DNA from: Acidimicrobiia bacterium
GTDB lineage: Bacteria > Acidobacteriota > Vicinamibacteria > Vicinamibacterales > SCN-69-37
Assembly: GCA_016871335.1 (NCBI GenBank)
Contig: VFZF01000004.1
Coordinates: forward strand, 62,001-126,000
Direction of reading: 5' to 3'
Length of the DNA: 64,000 nucleotides
The notes below the pieces were generated by a model. That model did no database searches. It saw only the letters and a program-made list of their open reading frames with translations, and was not told where the DNA came from. Below, one piece after another: positions 9,338 through 18,056 of this stretch; within the stretch, counting starts at the first letter, position 1, and every line of letters begins with the position of its first letter. The position numbers were made by a program, and so were the translations under genes.

Positions 9338-10590
9338 AGGTGCTCCATTCTAGTGGACAGCCCAATCCAGCTCTTCCAGGCCATGGCCAGCGCCTCCACC
9401 AGGGCTTCGCGCGTGCGAATCAGGCGTTCGCGCGCCATCAGCACCTGTGGATACGGGGACGCCATTTGCTGAAAGTTCCCAAGGTAGAGACGATACGCCT
9501 CTTCGGCCCTTGGAAGCCCATCGTCGTGCAGGGCCTTCGCCCGTGCGGTGGCGCGGGTGTAGTCGGCCCAGAGCGCGGCGAAGGTGTCGGCCATGGCCGC
9601 TTCGGAGCGCTCGAACGCGGCTTCGGCCACGCGCACGCCGGCATTCGCGGCGAGGATCTGCCCGGCGTTCCTGTCGAACAGCGGAAGACGCAGGCCAGCC
9701 TCGGCGCCGAATCCCCACCCTTTTGCCGCACCGCTGCTGCGGCGCTCGCGGTCGAACCACGTTTCCGCCTTGAGCGACAGGTCCGGCCACACGTTTTTCT
9801 GCGCGGAGGTCACCAGGGCACGCTGACGGGCCATCTCCTGTCTCGCCATGGCCAGCATCGGGCTTTCGGCCATGAACCGCACGCGCGCGTCATCACGTGT
9901 GAGGGCAGGGACGTCCGGCAACTGCGGCGCCCGTGCGCGATTGAGGTCCGGCTGTCCCATGATGTTCGCCAGTTGTTCCCAGGCGGCGTCGAGCGCGGCG
10001 TTCGCCTCATCACGATGTGCACGCGCCTCGGCCCGCGCCGCCTCCGCATCGAGTACATCCGCGCGGTCCACGAGCCCGACGTTGAAGAGCTTGCCGGCGA
10101 TGTCCACGCTTTCATCAGCCAGCGTCGCCAGCGACTCCTGATTCTCCAGCTGACGCGCGGCAATCGCCACAGCCAGCCACCGCGAACGCGCGTCCGCCAC
10201 CACCACACGGCGCGCCGACTCCAGAGCGGCCTCGCGCGAGGCAACCAGTGCCTCACCAGCCGCACGAGCGGCACCGAGCCGTCCACCCAGGGCAATCGGC
10301 ACTTCGACGAACACGCCATGTTTGCCCGCGGGGGACCCGTTGCCGGTCCCGAGGTCATCGGCCGCGTAGCCAATCACCGGGTTCCGCGGCGTCCCGGCCT
10401 GTTGCGCGAGTCCTCGCGCCTCGTCCACCTGCGCCGCCGCCTCGCGGATCGCCGGATGGCGCTCCACCGCCACCCGCACGGCCTGATCCATCGTGAGCGG
10501 CGCCTGCGCTGCGGCGCTGCCAGCACCCAGCACCCAGCACAACAGCACCGCACCGAGCACTCGTGCACCCTGCACCCAGCACCGCGTCAT
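9334..10590 (-). CDS. Outer-membrane factor of the TolC/CusC type
   Basis: About 418 residues: signal peptide (residues 1-29), then a long alpha-helical/OEP architecture with two repeats (LTMDQAVRVAVERHPAIREA near the N-terminus and a second helical half). Such proteins form the outer-membrane channel of RND or ABC efflux pumps. The ATG at 10590 is chosen because GGAGG precedes it and because it overlaps the multicopper oxidase stop (ATGA). The signal-peptide coding region (10520-10586) is a degenerate TGGGTGC/GGTGCTC repeat. No intact RND pump or adaptor gene is present in the window; only an adaptor tail survives near 14350, so the channel may serve a pump encoded elsewhere. Confidence 0.88.
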   Translation of the reverse strand: MTRCWVQGARVLGAVLLCWVLGAGSAAAQAPLTMDQAVRVAVERHPAIREAAAQVDEARGLAQQAGTPRNPVIGYAADDLGTGNGSPAGKHGVFVEVPIALGGRLGAARAAGEALVASREAALESARRVVVADARSRWLAVAIAARQLENQESLATLADESVDIAGKLFNVGLVDRADVLDAEAARAEARAHRDEANAALDAAWEQLANIMGQPDLNRARAPQLPDVPALTRDDARVRFMAESPMLAMARQEMARQRALVTSAQKNVWPDLSLKAETWFDRERRSSGAAKGWGFGAEAGLRLPLFDRNAGQILAANAGVRVAEAAFERSEAAMADTFAALWADYTRATARAKALHDDGLPRAEEAYRLYLGNFQQMASPYPQVLMARERLIRTREALVEALAMAWKSWIGLSTRMEHL

Positions 10591-11822
10591 CGCCCCGCCT
10601 CCGCGCGCAGCTGCTGGATGTGATCGAACATCTCCGGTTCGAGCACACGCACCAGCGTCATCATGCCCATCATGGCGGCCGTCCATGTCGGCGGCAGTCC
10701 ATGGACCTCGGGTTTGCCGGCCACGAGGTCGTCCATCACCATCCACATGTCCTGCGGGTAGCCCTTGACCTTGTAGCCCTCGGCCGCCCCCCCGTGCTGG
10801 TGCCCCATCGCGGTGTCTGCGGCGCCGGTTGGCCCGACCATTGAGACCATCTGATTCATCATGTGATGCGGCAGGTGACAGTGCAGCATCCAGTCACCGG
10901 GGTTGTTCGCGACAAACTCGATGTCACGCGCCTGGGCCACACCCGCGATGATCGTGTTCTCGGGCACGACCACGGGGCCGCGCACGCGGCCCGCTTCCGT
11001 GCCGGTCAGAAAGAAGTGGTGGCCGTGCAGATGGACCGGATGGTGGTCCATGCTCAGGTTCACGATCCGGATGCGCACACGTTCACCGCGCTTGACGCAC
11101 AGCGGCGTGGTGGCCGGGCCGGCCTTGCCGTTGATGGTCAGCCAGTTGAACTCCATCGCCAGCGTGTTCGGCACCGTGTTGTTCGGTTTGATGTCCCAGC
11201 CCTGGAAGATCAATCCGAAGTCGCGATCAACGCGGGGTTCATGCGCCTTCTTCGGATGCACGATGAAGAACCCGATGCTGCCCAACATTTCCTGCATCGG
11301 CATGTGCGAGTGGTAGAAGAACGTGCCGTTCTGTGCGAGCGTGAACTCGTACGTGTGCGATCCGTGCGGCGGAATCGGCGACTGCGAGATGCCGAGAACG
11401 CCATCCATCCCGATCGGAATCTCCAGGCCGTGCCAATGCGGCGCAAACAACTCGGGGAGATGGTTCTCAACGATGATGCGGACGCGATCACCCTCGTTGG
11501 CCTCGATGGTCGGTCCGGGCATGCTGCCGTTGAAGCCCCACACGTCCACCTTGCGGCCGGGCAGAAACTCCGTGGTGAGCGGCTCCGCCTTCAGGCGGAA
11601 CACTTTTACCTGACCGTCCATCTCAAACGGCAGATGCGGCACATCCGGCGTGACGACTGGGACGACCCCGGCGACGCCGGTGGGCGGGGGATCGGGCAGG
11701 ACCCGCGGCGTGGTCGCGGGTCCAAGTGGATGGACGTGTTGCTGGGCGGCGGCGCGACTCACGGTCGCGGCCCCGGCCAGGCCGGCCAGGCCGGCGAGAA
11801 AATTTCTGCGCTGACGATTCAT
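10587..11822 (-). CDS. Tat-exported multicopper oxidase
   Basis: 411 residues. A Tat signal is visible (RRNFLAGLAGLAGAATVSRA). Cupredoxin domain 1 carries HWHG and FYHSHM; domain 2 carries HPVHLHGHHF and the type 1/type 3 motif HCHLPHHM, together giving the full set of copper ligands. It is expected to oxidise Cu+ or organic substrates in the periplasm, as CopA/CueO-type oxidases do. It is first of three overlapping genes (oxidase > outer-membrane factor > BNR protein) and has a good Shine-Dalgarno sequence (AGAGGA) before ATG 11822. The C-terminus is Met/His-rich (MGHQHGG, MMGMM), a further copper-binding hint. A His-rich exported protein lies just upstream. Confidence 0.92.
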   Translation of the reverse strand: MNRQRRNFLAGLAGLAGAATVSRAAAQQHVHPLGPATTPRVLPDPPPTGVAGVVPVVTPDVPHLPFEMDGQVKVFRLKAEPLTTEFLPGRKVDVWGFNGSMPGPTIEANEGDRVRIIVENHLPELFAPHWHGLEIPIGMDGVLGISQSPIPPHGSHTYEFTLAQNGTFFYHSHMPMQEMLGSIGFFIVHPKKAHEPRVDRDFGLIFQGWDIKPNNTVPNTLAMEFNWLTINGKAGPATTPLCVKRGERVRIRIVNLSMDHHPVHLHGHHFFLTGTEAGRVRGPVVVPENTIIAGVAQARDIEFVANNPGDWMLHCHLPHHMMNQMVSMVGPTGAADTAMGHQHGGAAEGYKVKGYPQDMWMVMDDLVAGKPEVHGLPPTWTAAMMGMMTLVRVLEPEMFDHIQQLRAEAGR

Positions 11823-11835
11823 GACAATTCCTCTG

Positions 11836-11931
11836 AATTGGCGCGCTCACGTTCAGCGCGCCCTGCGTGTGTAACGGACAACCTGACAAACCCTTACGTA
11901 CGGGGACGACACAAGGGCTGAAGCCCTTGTG
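11836..11931. repeat. Palindromic repeats in the multicopper oxidase leader
   Basis: Contains a GGCGCGCTnACGTTCAGCGC copy (11836-11862) of the GTAGGGCCCGCTGAA family and, at 11910-11931, a perfect 22-base palindrome CACAAGGGCTGA/AGCCCTTGTG of the GGGCTAAAGCCC family. Both would fold in the leader transcript of the oxidase operon, so an effect on expression is possible but not shown. Confidence 0.7.
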
Positions 11932-11951
11932 ATCCACAGGCACGTGCGGTC

Positions 11952-12383
11952 TCAGATCCGGAGAGGAATAGGGGCGTGTCGGGGAGGGTCGGGCGGGCCG
12001 GTGTCGCTGACTGCCACATGCGAATGCCGCGGTACGGCAGCGTCGATCACGGAGGCGAGGTGCGAGACGACGACCGCGTGCAGATCGGGTCCGCTGAACG
12101 TGGACCGGACGTGGCCCGCAATGGCGAGAACCGGATCACAGTCCGGCCCCGGCACGTGCAGCCGACCATCGGCGTCTGAAGCCGGGGGGACCGGCGCCGC
12201 CGTGGGCACATGGTGCGCGTGATGGTCGTGATGGGCGTGCTGGTCTGTCTGCACATCCATCTGCGCGGGGGCCGCCGCATGCGCGGCGTGAGCCGGCGAA
12301 CCGCACACGACCTCGCACACGGCCGCCCCGAGGGGGCTCACCAGCACGGCAAGAACGAGGGTCACAGAGCGGCTCAGCGACAC
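11952..12383 (-). CDS. His-rich exported protein (candidate periplasmic metal binder)
   Basis: About 143 residues, not recognised as a known family. A hydrophobic export signal (SRSVTLVLAVLVSPLGAAVC) is followed by a strongly His-rich stretch (HAHHDHHAHH, about residues 50-60) and a C-terminal part with H-x-H motifs (PRHSHVAV). The start is uncertain: GTG 12383 gives a normal signal peptide; an in-frame ATG at 12422 lies in repeat DNA. Position directly upstream of the multicopper oxidase on the same strand suggests a copper chaperone or sink (inference). Confidence 0.55.
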   Translation of the reverse strand: MSLSRSVTLVLAVLVSPLGAAVCEVVCGSPAHAAHAAAPAQMDVQTDQHAHHDHHAHHVPTAAPVPPASDADGRLHVPGPDCDPVLAIAGHVRSTFSGPDLHAVVVSHLASVIDAAVPRHSHVAVSDTGPPDPPRHAPIPLRI

Positions 12384-12409
12384 ACCGGCAGTATACAACC
12401 GCCCAGCTG

Positions 12410-12488
12410 CCCATCCGCCCATCCGCCCATCCGCCAAGTCGAAGGCCCGCTCAAGTTCAGCGGGCCCTACATGCGCAGCGGGCCCTAC
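12410..12488. repeat. GCCCATCC tandem repeat followed by two GTAGGGCCCGCTG units
   Basis: GCCCATCC is repeated three to four times (12410-12436), then come AGGCCCGCTCAAGTTCAGCG and AGCGGGCCCTAC copies up to 12488. The last unit supplies the TAG stop codon (12487-12485, minus strand) of the M24 peptidase gene. Confidence 0.8.
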
Positions 12489-13906
12489 TTGACGATGAAC
12501 AACCGGTCCTGCCGCCCGTGCGCCCAGCGCACCTTGCCGGCGGCGCTGATGATCATGTCCTCTTCCTGCGCCATGCGGACCGGCTGGCCGTCCCACTCAT
12601 CCACCCGCGTCGTGACCTGATGTTCGACCGAGTACCACATCGACGGCACCACGGGTGCGTCACCGCGGCCGGCCACGCCGCCCTGCATGTCCCACAACCC
12701 GATGAGCGGACCGGCACCGTGCCCGTGCAGCCCCACCGGATGCGAGTACATCGTGCCGTTCAGGCTCGCGCCTTTCATCCGTTCGAGGATGGACTTGAGA
12801 ATGTCGTTGCCGGTGCGGCCGGGACGCACTTCCTCCATGAAGAAGTCCTGCATGATGTTGGCGTTGCGCAGCGCGGCCTGAAGCCCCGCCGGTGGTGCGG
12901 TCTCCCCTTCGCGCAACACGTACGCATTGTGCTGGGTGTCGGTGTTGAGTCGAGCCACCGTAATGCCGACGTCGCAGTGCAGCACATCACCACGTTCGAT
13001 CACCGGATCGGCGCCGAGGGCGCCACCGGTCACCCCCTTGCGCTGCACGGAGACCGACGGCTGGAACCAGGTGCCCAGCCCCTGATCGTTGACACGTTGC
13101 CGGAACCACCACACAAGGTCACTCGTGCGCGTCACACCGGGCACAATCACCTTCTCCGAGAACATCGTCTGCGTCAGCGACCAGACGTGCGCGTTCATCT
13201 TCTCGAAGAACGCTTCTTCCTCCGGCAACCGCATAGCGATCAGTTCCAGCGGCAACCCTTCGGCGTTCTTGAACTTGCCGACCCACGGCTGCCCCAGTGC
13301 ATCGGTCATCCCCTCCAGTTCCCCGCTGGTGAGGCCGTCGCTGAAGGCAAACACCGTCGATCGATTGATGCCGATGACCTTCGGATTGCGATCTTCAACG
13401 ACCTGCTTCAGCAGCTGCCACTGCTCGGCGCCCCACAACTCCGCCGCGCGCCCGCCAGGCGTGGACGCCACGATGGGTCGCGTGGACGATCGCGTCTCAA
13501 ACACCCCTCCCTGCGTCGTCCCGCCCAGCGCCAGGCGCTCGACACAGGCGGTGGTGACCGGCGTCCCGGCCGCCGCGCACTTGTCGAAGAGCACGTAGAT
13601 GGTCCGGCGACGCGCGGCGAAGGTCTCCGGGGAGACGATGGCCTTGAAGATGGGGTCTTCCATGTATTCGCGCATCGGCACGACCCACATGTCGATGCCG
13701 TGTTTGCGCATGAGCGGCGGCAGGAAGGAGTCGAGCCGCTTCTGGAGCCACTGCTGCTGGAGCGCTGCCTGCTCGTGCAGCGTGCCAAACGGCCGCTCGA
13801 CGCGATCCGGCAAGGCGCCTGGGGCCAGCCGCTGCTGGCGCGCCTCCGTCACAGACCCGGCGACCACAACAAGGCACAGCAACAGCAGCATTCGGCGGAT
13901 GGACAT
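12485..13906 (-). CDS. Exported M24 family metallopeptidase (Xaa-Pro aminopeptidase-like)
   Basis: About 473 residues with a signal peptide (MSIRRMLLLLCLVVVAGSVT). The C-terminal pita-bread domain carries the dinuclear metal ligands in order: Asp in HCDVGI, Asp in LNTDTQH, His in HPVGLHGHG, Glu in SVEHQ and Glu in the final QEEDMI segment. The N-terminal creatinase-like domain is present. It would remove N-terminal residues before proline in the periplasm. ATG 13906 is preferred to an upstream in-frame ATG because it starts the signal peptide. The stop codon is the TAG of a GTAGGGCCCGCTG repeat. Confidence 0.88.
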   Translation of the reverse strand: MSIRRMLLLLCLVVVAGSVTEARQQRLAPGALPDRVERPFGTLHEQAALQQQWLQKRLDSFLPPLMRKHGIDMWVVPMREYMEDPIFKAIVSPETFAARRRTIYVLFDKCAAAGTPVTTACVERLALGGTTQGGVFETRSSTRPIVASTPGGRAAELWGAEQWQLLKQVVEDRNPKVIGINRSTVFAFSDGLTSGELEGMTDALGQPWVGKFKNAEGLPLELIAMRLPEEEAFFEKMNAHVWSLTQTMFSEKVIVPGVTRTSDLVWWFRQRVNDQGLGTWFQPSVSVQRKGVTGGALGADPVIERGDVLHCDVGITVARLNTDTQHNAYVLREGETAPPAGLQAALRNANIMQDFFMEEVRPGRTGNDILKSILERMKGASLNGTMYSHPVGLHGHGAGPLIGLWDMQGGVAGRGDAPVVPSMWYSVEHQVTTRVDEWDGQPVRMAQEEDMIISAAGKVRWAHGRQDRLFIVK

Positions 13907-13938
13907 GCCGGGATTGTAAATGACGTCGGGGGACTTTT

Positions 13939-14463
13939 TCAGCGCACGATAATCACGCCCTTCAGCATGTCCATGCCGCAACTGAATGACAGGTCACGGG
14001 GGGATTGCGGCGGCAGACGGATGGTGACGCGTTCATCCCGCGGCAGATCCCGCTGCACCTTCAAGTCCGGGATCTCGACCTGCGTTCCGCAGGTGTCATC
14101 CACACGACGGATGAAGACCAGGTCCACGGGCTGATTGGCCGGCACCGTCACCCGCGCCGGCACCAGCCCCGCGGCCGTGATCTCCACCACCCGAACGGCG
14201 ACCGACGATGCGGACGCCGCAGGGGGCGTCGGTACCGCGATGGCGGGTGCCACGGCGGGCATCGGTGGCGGCCAGCCAAGGCGTTCGCGTTCGGCGCGCA
14301 ACGCAAAACTGCCGGTCGTGACCACGCGATCGCCGGCACGCACCTGGTCGCCCCGTATTACCTGGAACGTCACTCCGCTGAGTGCCGTTGAAGCGACGGC
14401 GGACTGCTCGGGGCGATGATCGACAGCCTCTTGTTCTGCCGTTGAGTGGCAAGGATCCCTCAT
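13939..14463 (-). CDS. Cupredoxin-like domain fused to the tail of an RND periplasmic adaptor
   Basis: About 174 residues. The C-terminal ~95 residues are a cupredoxin-like domain (VTVPANQPVDLVFIRRVDDT, DTCGTQVEIPDLKVQ, FSCGMDM), the kind found in metal-efflux adaptors and CzcE-like copper binders, with conserved CGT and CGMDM. Just before it is VRAGDRVVTTGSFALRAER, which matches the C-terminal end of CusB/CzcB-type adaptors. Everything upstream of that (the hairpin and barrel domains) is absent, and the first ~45 residues look non-coding. It is best read as a deletion derivative of an adaptor-cupredoxin fusion; whether it is still expressed is unclear. Confidence 0.6.
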   Translation of the reverse strand: MRDPCHSTAEQEAVDHRPEQSAVASTALSGVTFQVIRGDQVRAGDRVVTTGSFALRAERERLGWPPPMPAVAPAIAVPTPPAASASSVAVRVVEITAAGLVPARVTVPANQPVDLVFIRRVDDTCGTQVEIPDLKVQRDLPRDERVTIRLPPQSPRDLSFSCGMDMLKGVIIVR

Positions 14464-14803
14464 GCCTCGTCTGCTCCTGATTCTCACCGTCTCGGTGTGG
14501 CCCCTCTCGGCGTTTACCCAGCCCGCCTCGATGTCACGCTCGCTCCTCCTCGCAGGAGCAGCGGTCACGGCCCAAACGGATGACGAAACCAACCTGGGTC
14601 GCGGATTGCTCCTCGCGCCGAGCGCTCCCACGATGGTGCACGACCACATGCAGCTGGCAGGCGAGGTCTCAGTCGGACGACACCATCGACAATCCGGCTA
14701 CCTCGAAGCCACCGGCACCCCCTGGGTCGCCACCGTGCGCGCGGCATGGGCGTGGAACTGCGAGACACAGGCCGCATGTGGTGGCGTGTCGGTGCTCTGG
14801 TAG
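14462..14803 (+). CDS. Small exported hypothetical protein
   Basis: 113 residues, not recognised. A signal peptide is plausible (PRLLLILTVSVWPLSAF), the third codon positions are GC-rich like its neighbours, and AAGGA lies 7-11 bases before ATG 14462. The rest is short and features HDHMQ and a Cys pair near the C-terminus (NCETQAAC). It starts divergently on top of the cupredoxin gene start (the ATGs overlap), so one of the two starts is probably wrong. Confidence 0.45.
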   Translation: MPRLLLILTVSVWPLSAFTQPASMSRSLLLAGAAVTAQTDDETNLGRGLLLAPSAPTMVHDHMQLAGEVSVGRHHRQSGYLEATGTPWVATVRAAWAWNCETQAACGGVSVLW

Positions 14804-14816
14804 CGGCGCGGCAGAT

Positions 14817-16571
14817 CTAGATCTCGACCTTGACCGCGTCCGCGCTGATGGCCTGCGTGAAACGCGTCATGCCCACGACCACGGCACCCACGGCCAGAAA
14901 GAGCAACGCCGTCGCCGCCGATCCGAGCCAGATGTTGCCGCCCGACAGGTTGTTCTTCGCCAGGATGAACAGCGCCGCGCACGTCGTGATGATCATGAAC
15001 GCCGCCGGGACCACGGCGAACGTCGTCTGCCGGGCACGTTGCGCGAGCCACACCGAGACGGTCGTCAGCGCGAGCGCGCCAATCAACTGGTTGCCCGCGC
15101 CGAAGATGGGCCACATCTGGCGGACGGTGCCGCTGATCGAGAACAGGAACATCAACGCGACGGCGATACTGGAATTGACGAGGATGTTCCGCGTCCACGC
15201 GGGTGCCTGACCGGCGAAGGCCACGTCCCACGCTTCCTGGATCAGGTACCGGCACAGACGCACCGAACTGTCGAGGGTGGTGACCACAAACCCTTCCAGC
15301 ATCAGGATGCCAAAGACCACCGCGATGGCCACTGGGATGAAAGGCAGCGCCAGGTTGATGAGGCGCCCGGCACCAAGAGCAAATCCCAGCACGGGGTTGG
15401 TCGCCACTCCCGGGGGATACACCACCGACATGTATTCGGCCTGGCTGAGCATCGAACCAACCGCGACAAGCACCAGCACGGCAAAAAACGTTTCAGTGAC
15501 CATGGCACCGTAGCCGATGCGCCGTATGTCACTCTCCTTCGGAATCTGTTTTGATGTGGTGCCGCTGGCCACAAGGCTGTGGAAGCCGCTGATCGCGCCG
15601 CAGGCGACCGTGATGAACAGGATCGGCCAGAGGGGCGCCCGCAACGCGGCCTGCCCCGCTGCCAGATCCACACCGGGCGCCTGAATGGAGGCGCCGCGGA
15701 GTCCCGCGACAATCGCGCCGACAAACAACAGCAGCATCCCGCCGTACAACAACTGCACGTTGGTGAAGTCGCGCGGTTGCAGCACCAGCCACACGGGCAG
15801 CGCACAGGCGATCAGGATGTACACCGTCATCAGGACCCGCCAGTTGTCGCCGCTGAGCGTGACGGGGAAGAAGAACCCGAGCACCACACTGGCCACACAC
15901 GTTACGGTGGCTACGAGATACGCGCTCCCGGTCGAGATCTTGTCCTTGCGGATCAGCCAGCCGAGCACCGGCGCAAACAGGGTGATGAGGAACACCGAGG
16001 TCGTCGCAATGCCGCCGATGTGCGCGTTCTGCACACCGTTGATCTCGACGGTACCGAGCATGGTCTGCGTCGGGTCAAGGCGGAGCGCGTCAAGCGGATA
16101 CAACGACGTGAGTGCGGTCACCGAGAGATTGAGAAAGATGGCGTTGATGATCGCCAGCACAAAAATGAGCACCGTGAGATTCAACAGATAGCCAAGGGGC
16201 CCCAGCGTCGTGCGCGCGATCGCCCCGATCGACTTGCCACCTTCCCGCGCACTCACGAACATCGCGGTCATGTCGTGCATCGCTCCGAAAAAAATGCCGC
16301 CGATGACCAGCCACAACCACACCGGCTGCCACCCGTACGCCAGCGCGAGGGTGGGACCGACGATGGGGCCGGCGCCGGCGATGGTGGCGAAGTGATGGCC
16401 AAACACCACGTGGGTGCGGCTCTTCACATAGTCCTTGCCGTCGGCCAGACGCTCACAGGGCGTGATCCGGGTGTCGTCTTCCTTGAACACGCGACCGATA
16501 TAGCGGGGATACCAGCGATACCCCAGGATGAGACACGCGGCGGCGACCGCCACAGGCATCAGGATGTTCAT
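14817..16571 (-). CDS. cstA: CstA family transporter (carbon starvation protein)
   Basis: 584-residue polytopic membrane protein, about 15 helices. Family signatures: FGHHFATIAGAGPIVGP near residue 58, MHDMTAMFVSAREGGKSIG near 103, and SGFHSLVASGTTSKQIPKES in the middle. CstA/BtsT proteins import pyruvate and/or peptides under carbon limitation. ATG 16571 is chosen because it starts the first helix; the longer upstream frame overlaps the divergent RidA gene. It is divergent from RidA with an 81-bp gap that is half GTCCGCA repeat, so any promoter there is short. Confidence 0.93.
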   Translation of the reverse strand: MNILMPVAVAAACLILGYRWYPRYIGRVFKEDDTRITPCERLADGKDYVKSRTHVVFGHHFATIAGAGPIVGPTLALAYGWQPVWLWLVIGGIFFGAMHDMTAMFVSAREGGKSIGAIARTTLGPLGYLLNLTVLIFVLAIINAIFLNLSVTALTSLYPLDALRLDPTQTMLGTVEINGVQNAHIGGIATTSVFLITLFAPVLGWLIRKDKISTGSAYLVATVTCVASVVLGFFFPVTLSGDNWRVLMTVYILIACALPVWLVLQPRDFTNVQLLYGGMLLLFVGAIVAGLRGASIQAPGVDLAAGQAALRAPLWPILFITVACGAISGFHSLVASGTTSKQIPKESDIRRIGYGAMVTETFFAVLVLVAVGSMLSQAEYMSVVYPPGVATNPVLGFALGAGRLINLALPFIPVAIAVVFGILMLEGFVVTTLDSSVRLCRYLIQEAWDVAFAGQAPAWTRNILVNSSIAVALMFLFSISGTVRQMWPIFGAGNQLIGALALTTVSVWLAQRARQTTFAVVPAAFMIITTCAALFILAKNNLSGGNIWLGSAATALLFLAVGAVVVGMTRFTQAISADAVKVEI

Positions 16572-16595
16572 AGGTGCGCGGATCCTATAACAAAA

Positions 16596-16629
16596 CAGTC
16601 CGCAGTCCGCAGTCCGCAGTCCGCAGTCC
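16596..16629. repeat. GTCCGCA tandem repeat between cstA and the RidA gene
   Basis: Nearly five perfect copies of the 7-mer CAGTCCG. The same unit, in the opposite orientation, occurs right after the ahcY stop (34851-34874) and in degenerate form at 27790-27815. Confidence 0.85.
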
Positions 16630-16652
16630 TGAGGGTAGAATGGCGCGCACCT

Positions 16653-17045
16653 ATGAGCGCCATTCATCGTCCGGTCCTTGCTGCGAACCTCCCTGCCCCG
16701 GTGGGGCCCTACGTCCCGGGGATGGGCTTTGAGCGGCTGATCTTTGTATCCGGCCAGGGTGCCACCGACCCGGCTACGGGCAAACTGGCGGGCATTGATA
16801 CCGCGACGCAGACCGAGCAGTGCCTGCGCAACTTGCAGACGATCCTGAAAGCGGGCGGGTCCGACCTGCCGTACGTGCTGCGGTGCGGTGTGTTTCTGAT
16901 CGACATGGCCGAATTCCAGGAGATGAACGGGGTGTATGCGCGGGTCTTTGGCGCGCATCGCCCGGCACGCACCACGATTCAGGCAGCCGGACTTCCCGGT
17001 GCCGGCCTGCGTGTGGAGATTGACTGCATCGCGTACGTTCCGTGA
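16653..17045 (+). CDS. RidA family enamine/imine deaminase
   Basis: 130 residues, the normal size for the YjgF/YER057c/UK114 family. Signatures: PAPVGPYVPG near the N-terminus, FVSGQGATDP, TEQCLRNLQTILKAGG, and the C-terminal RTTIQAAGLPGAGLRVEID in place of the classical RxxVxxxxLPxxxxVEI. RidA hydrolyses reactive enamine/imine intermediates such as 2-aminoacrylate. ATG 16653 is the only start that keeps this N-terminus. A palindromic repeat starts six bases after the stop. Confidence 0.9.
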   Translation: MSAIHRPVLAANLPAPVGPYVPGMGFERLIFVSGQGATDPATGKLAGIDTATQTEQCLRNLQTILKAGGSDLPYVLRCGVFLIDMAEFQEMNGVYARVFGAHRPARTTIQAAGLPGAGLRVEIDCIAYVP

Positions 17046-17050
17046 TTCTT

Positions 17051-17106
17051 CGGAGCCCCGGGGCTTTAGCCCCGGGGTTGTCGCGGGGGCTAAAGCCCCC
17101 GCGCTC
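17051..17106. repeat. Two GGGGCTAAAGCCCC-type palindromes
   Basis: CCCCGGGGCTTT/AGCCCCGGGG (17056-17077) and GCGGGGGCTA/AAGCCCCCGC (17083-17102) lie side by side between RidA and the creatininase-family gene. Each can form an 8-9 bp stem. Variants of this unit occur at 11910, 32241-32318 (inside pabB), 46332 and 58992-59045. Confidence 0.85.
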
Positions 17107-17126
17107 CTTTACGCAGGAGGCTGGAA

Positions 17127-18056
17127 ATGTCCCGACGACTCGTCTTGTGTGCGCTCACCTTATTTCTCGGACTGGCACCGCTGGCGGCGCACCAGGCGCA
17201 GCAGCCGCCCACGCAGGCCGGACGTCAGGGCGGCGGCCGCCTGGGTGGCCCACCGTCGATGGGCGGCGGTCAGTGCGCCAACAATCCGCTGAATTGTCCC
17301 GATGCGCCCAATCCGCTTCCGGCGGCCAACACCGTGTGGCTCGAAGAGATGACCTGGATGGACGTGCGGGACGCGATGAAGGCCGGCAAAAAGACCATCA
17401 TCATTCCGACCGGCGGCGTTGAGCCAAACGGCCCGTGGCTTGCGCTCGGCAAACACAACTACGTGCTGCGCGCCAACTGCGAAGCGACCGCGCGCCTCCT
17501 TGGTGACGCCATCTGCGCCCCCATCGTGCCGTTCGTGCCGGAGGGCCGGATCGATCCCCCGTCAGGCCACATGACGTCACCAGGCACCATCAGCGTCACC
17601 AACGAGACGTTCATCGCGCTGCTCTCGGACATCGTGCTCTCGATGAAGGTGCACGGCTTCGAGCACATCGTGCTCATCGGCGACTCCGGCGGCAACGTGC
17701 GCCCCATGCAGACCGTGGCCGATACGTTCACCAAGCAGTGGAGCGGCACGCCGCGCGTCATCCACGTGGGTGAACACTACGACTACAACACCGTCACGGC
17801 GGCCATGGAGGCCAAGGGGCTGATTCCGGCCGGCCGCAAGAGCGACGGCCTGCACGACGACCCGACGATCACCATGAACATGATGGTGACCGACCCGGAG
17901 TCTGTGCGGTGGGAGGCACGCGTCAAGGCCGGCAAGGCCACCATCGACGGCGTCTCGATCGCCGACCGCGACAAGGCGATCGCCATCGGCAAGGAGATCG
18001 TGGCGTTCCGTGCCCAGGTCACGGCCGCAGCGATCAGGAAGGCGACGGGGCGTTAA
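17127..18056 (+). CDS. Exported creatininase-family amidohydrolase
   Basis: 309 residues: signal peptide (1-22), a Gly/Gln-rich spacer, then a creatininase-family domain. Metal-site motifs are visible: GGVEPNGPWLALGKHN (Glu/His), PEGRIDPPSGHMTSPGT, and the family's GDSGGN. Members hydrolyse cyclic or N-acyl amides; the true substrate of the many exported acidobacterial versions is unknown. GGAGG before ATG 17127 supports the start. Its 3' end overlaps the convergent kinase gene by 23 bp. Confidence 0.88.
   Translation: MSRRLVLCALTLFLGLAPLAAHQAQQPPTQAGRQGGGRLGGPPSMGGGQCANNPLNCPDAPNPLPAANTVWLEEMTWMDVRDAMKAGKKTIIIPTGGVEPNGPWLALGKHNYVLRANCEATARLLGDAICAPIVPFVPEGRIDPPSGHMTSPGTISVTNETFIALLSDIVLSMKVHGFEHIVLIGDSGGNVRPMQTVADTFTKQWSGTPRVIHVGEHYDYNTVTAAMEAKGLIPAGRKSDGLHDDPTITMNMMVTDPESVRWEARVKAGKATIDGVSIADRDKAIAIGKEIVAFRAQVTAAAIRKATGR

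Noticed and set aside
12518-14134. 538-codon plus-strand frame opposite the M24 peptidase gene
   Set aside because: Arg/His-rich shadow translation; the minus-strand protein has full M24 metal ligands and a signal peptide.
16596-16629. Operator array (iteron-like) for cstA/RidA
   Set aside because: The same 7-mer repeats occur after ahcY and in other unrelated intergenic places, so it is a dispersed repeat rather than a gene-specific operator.
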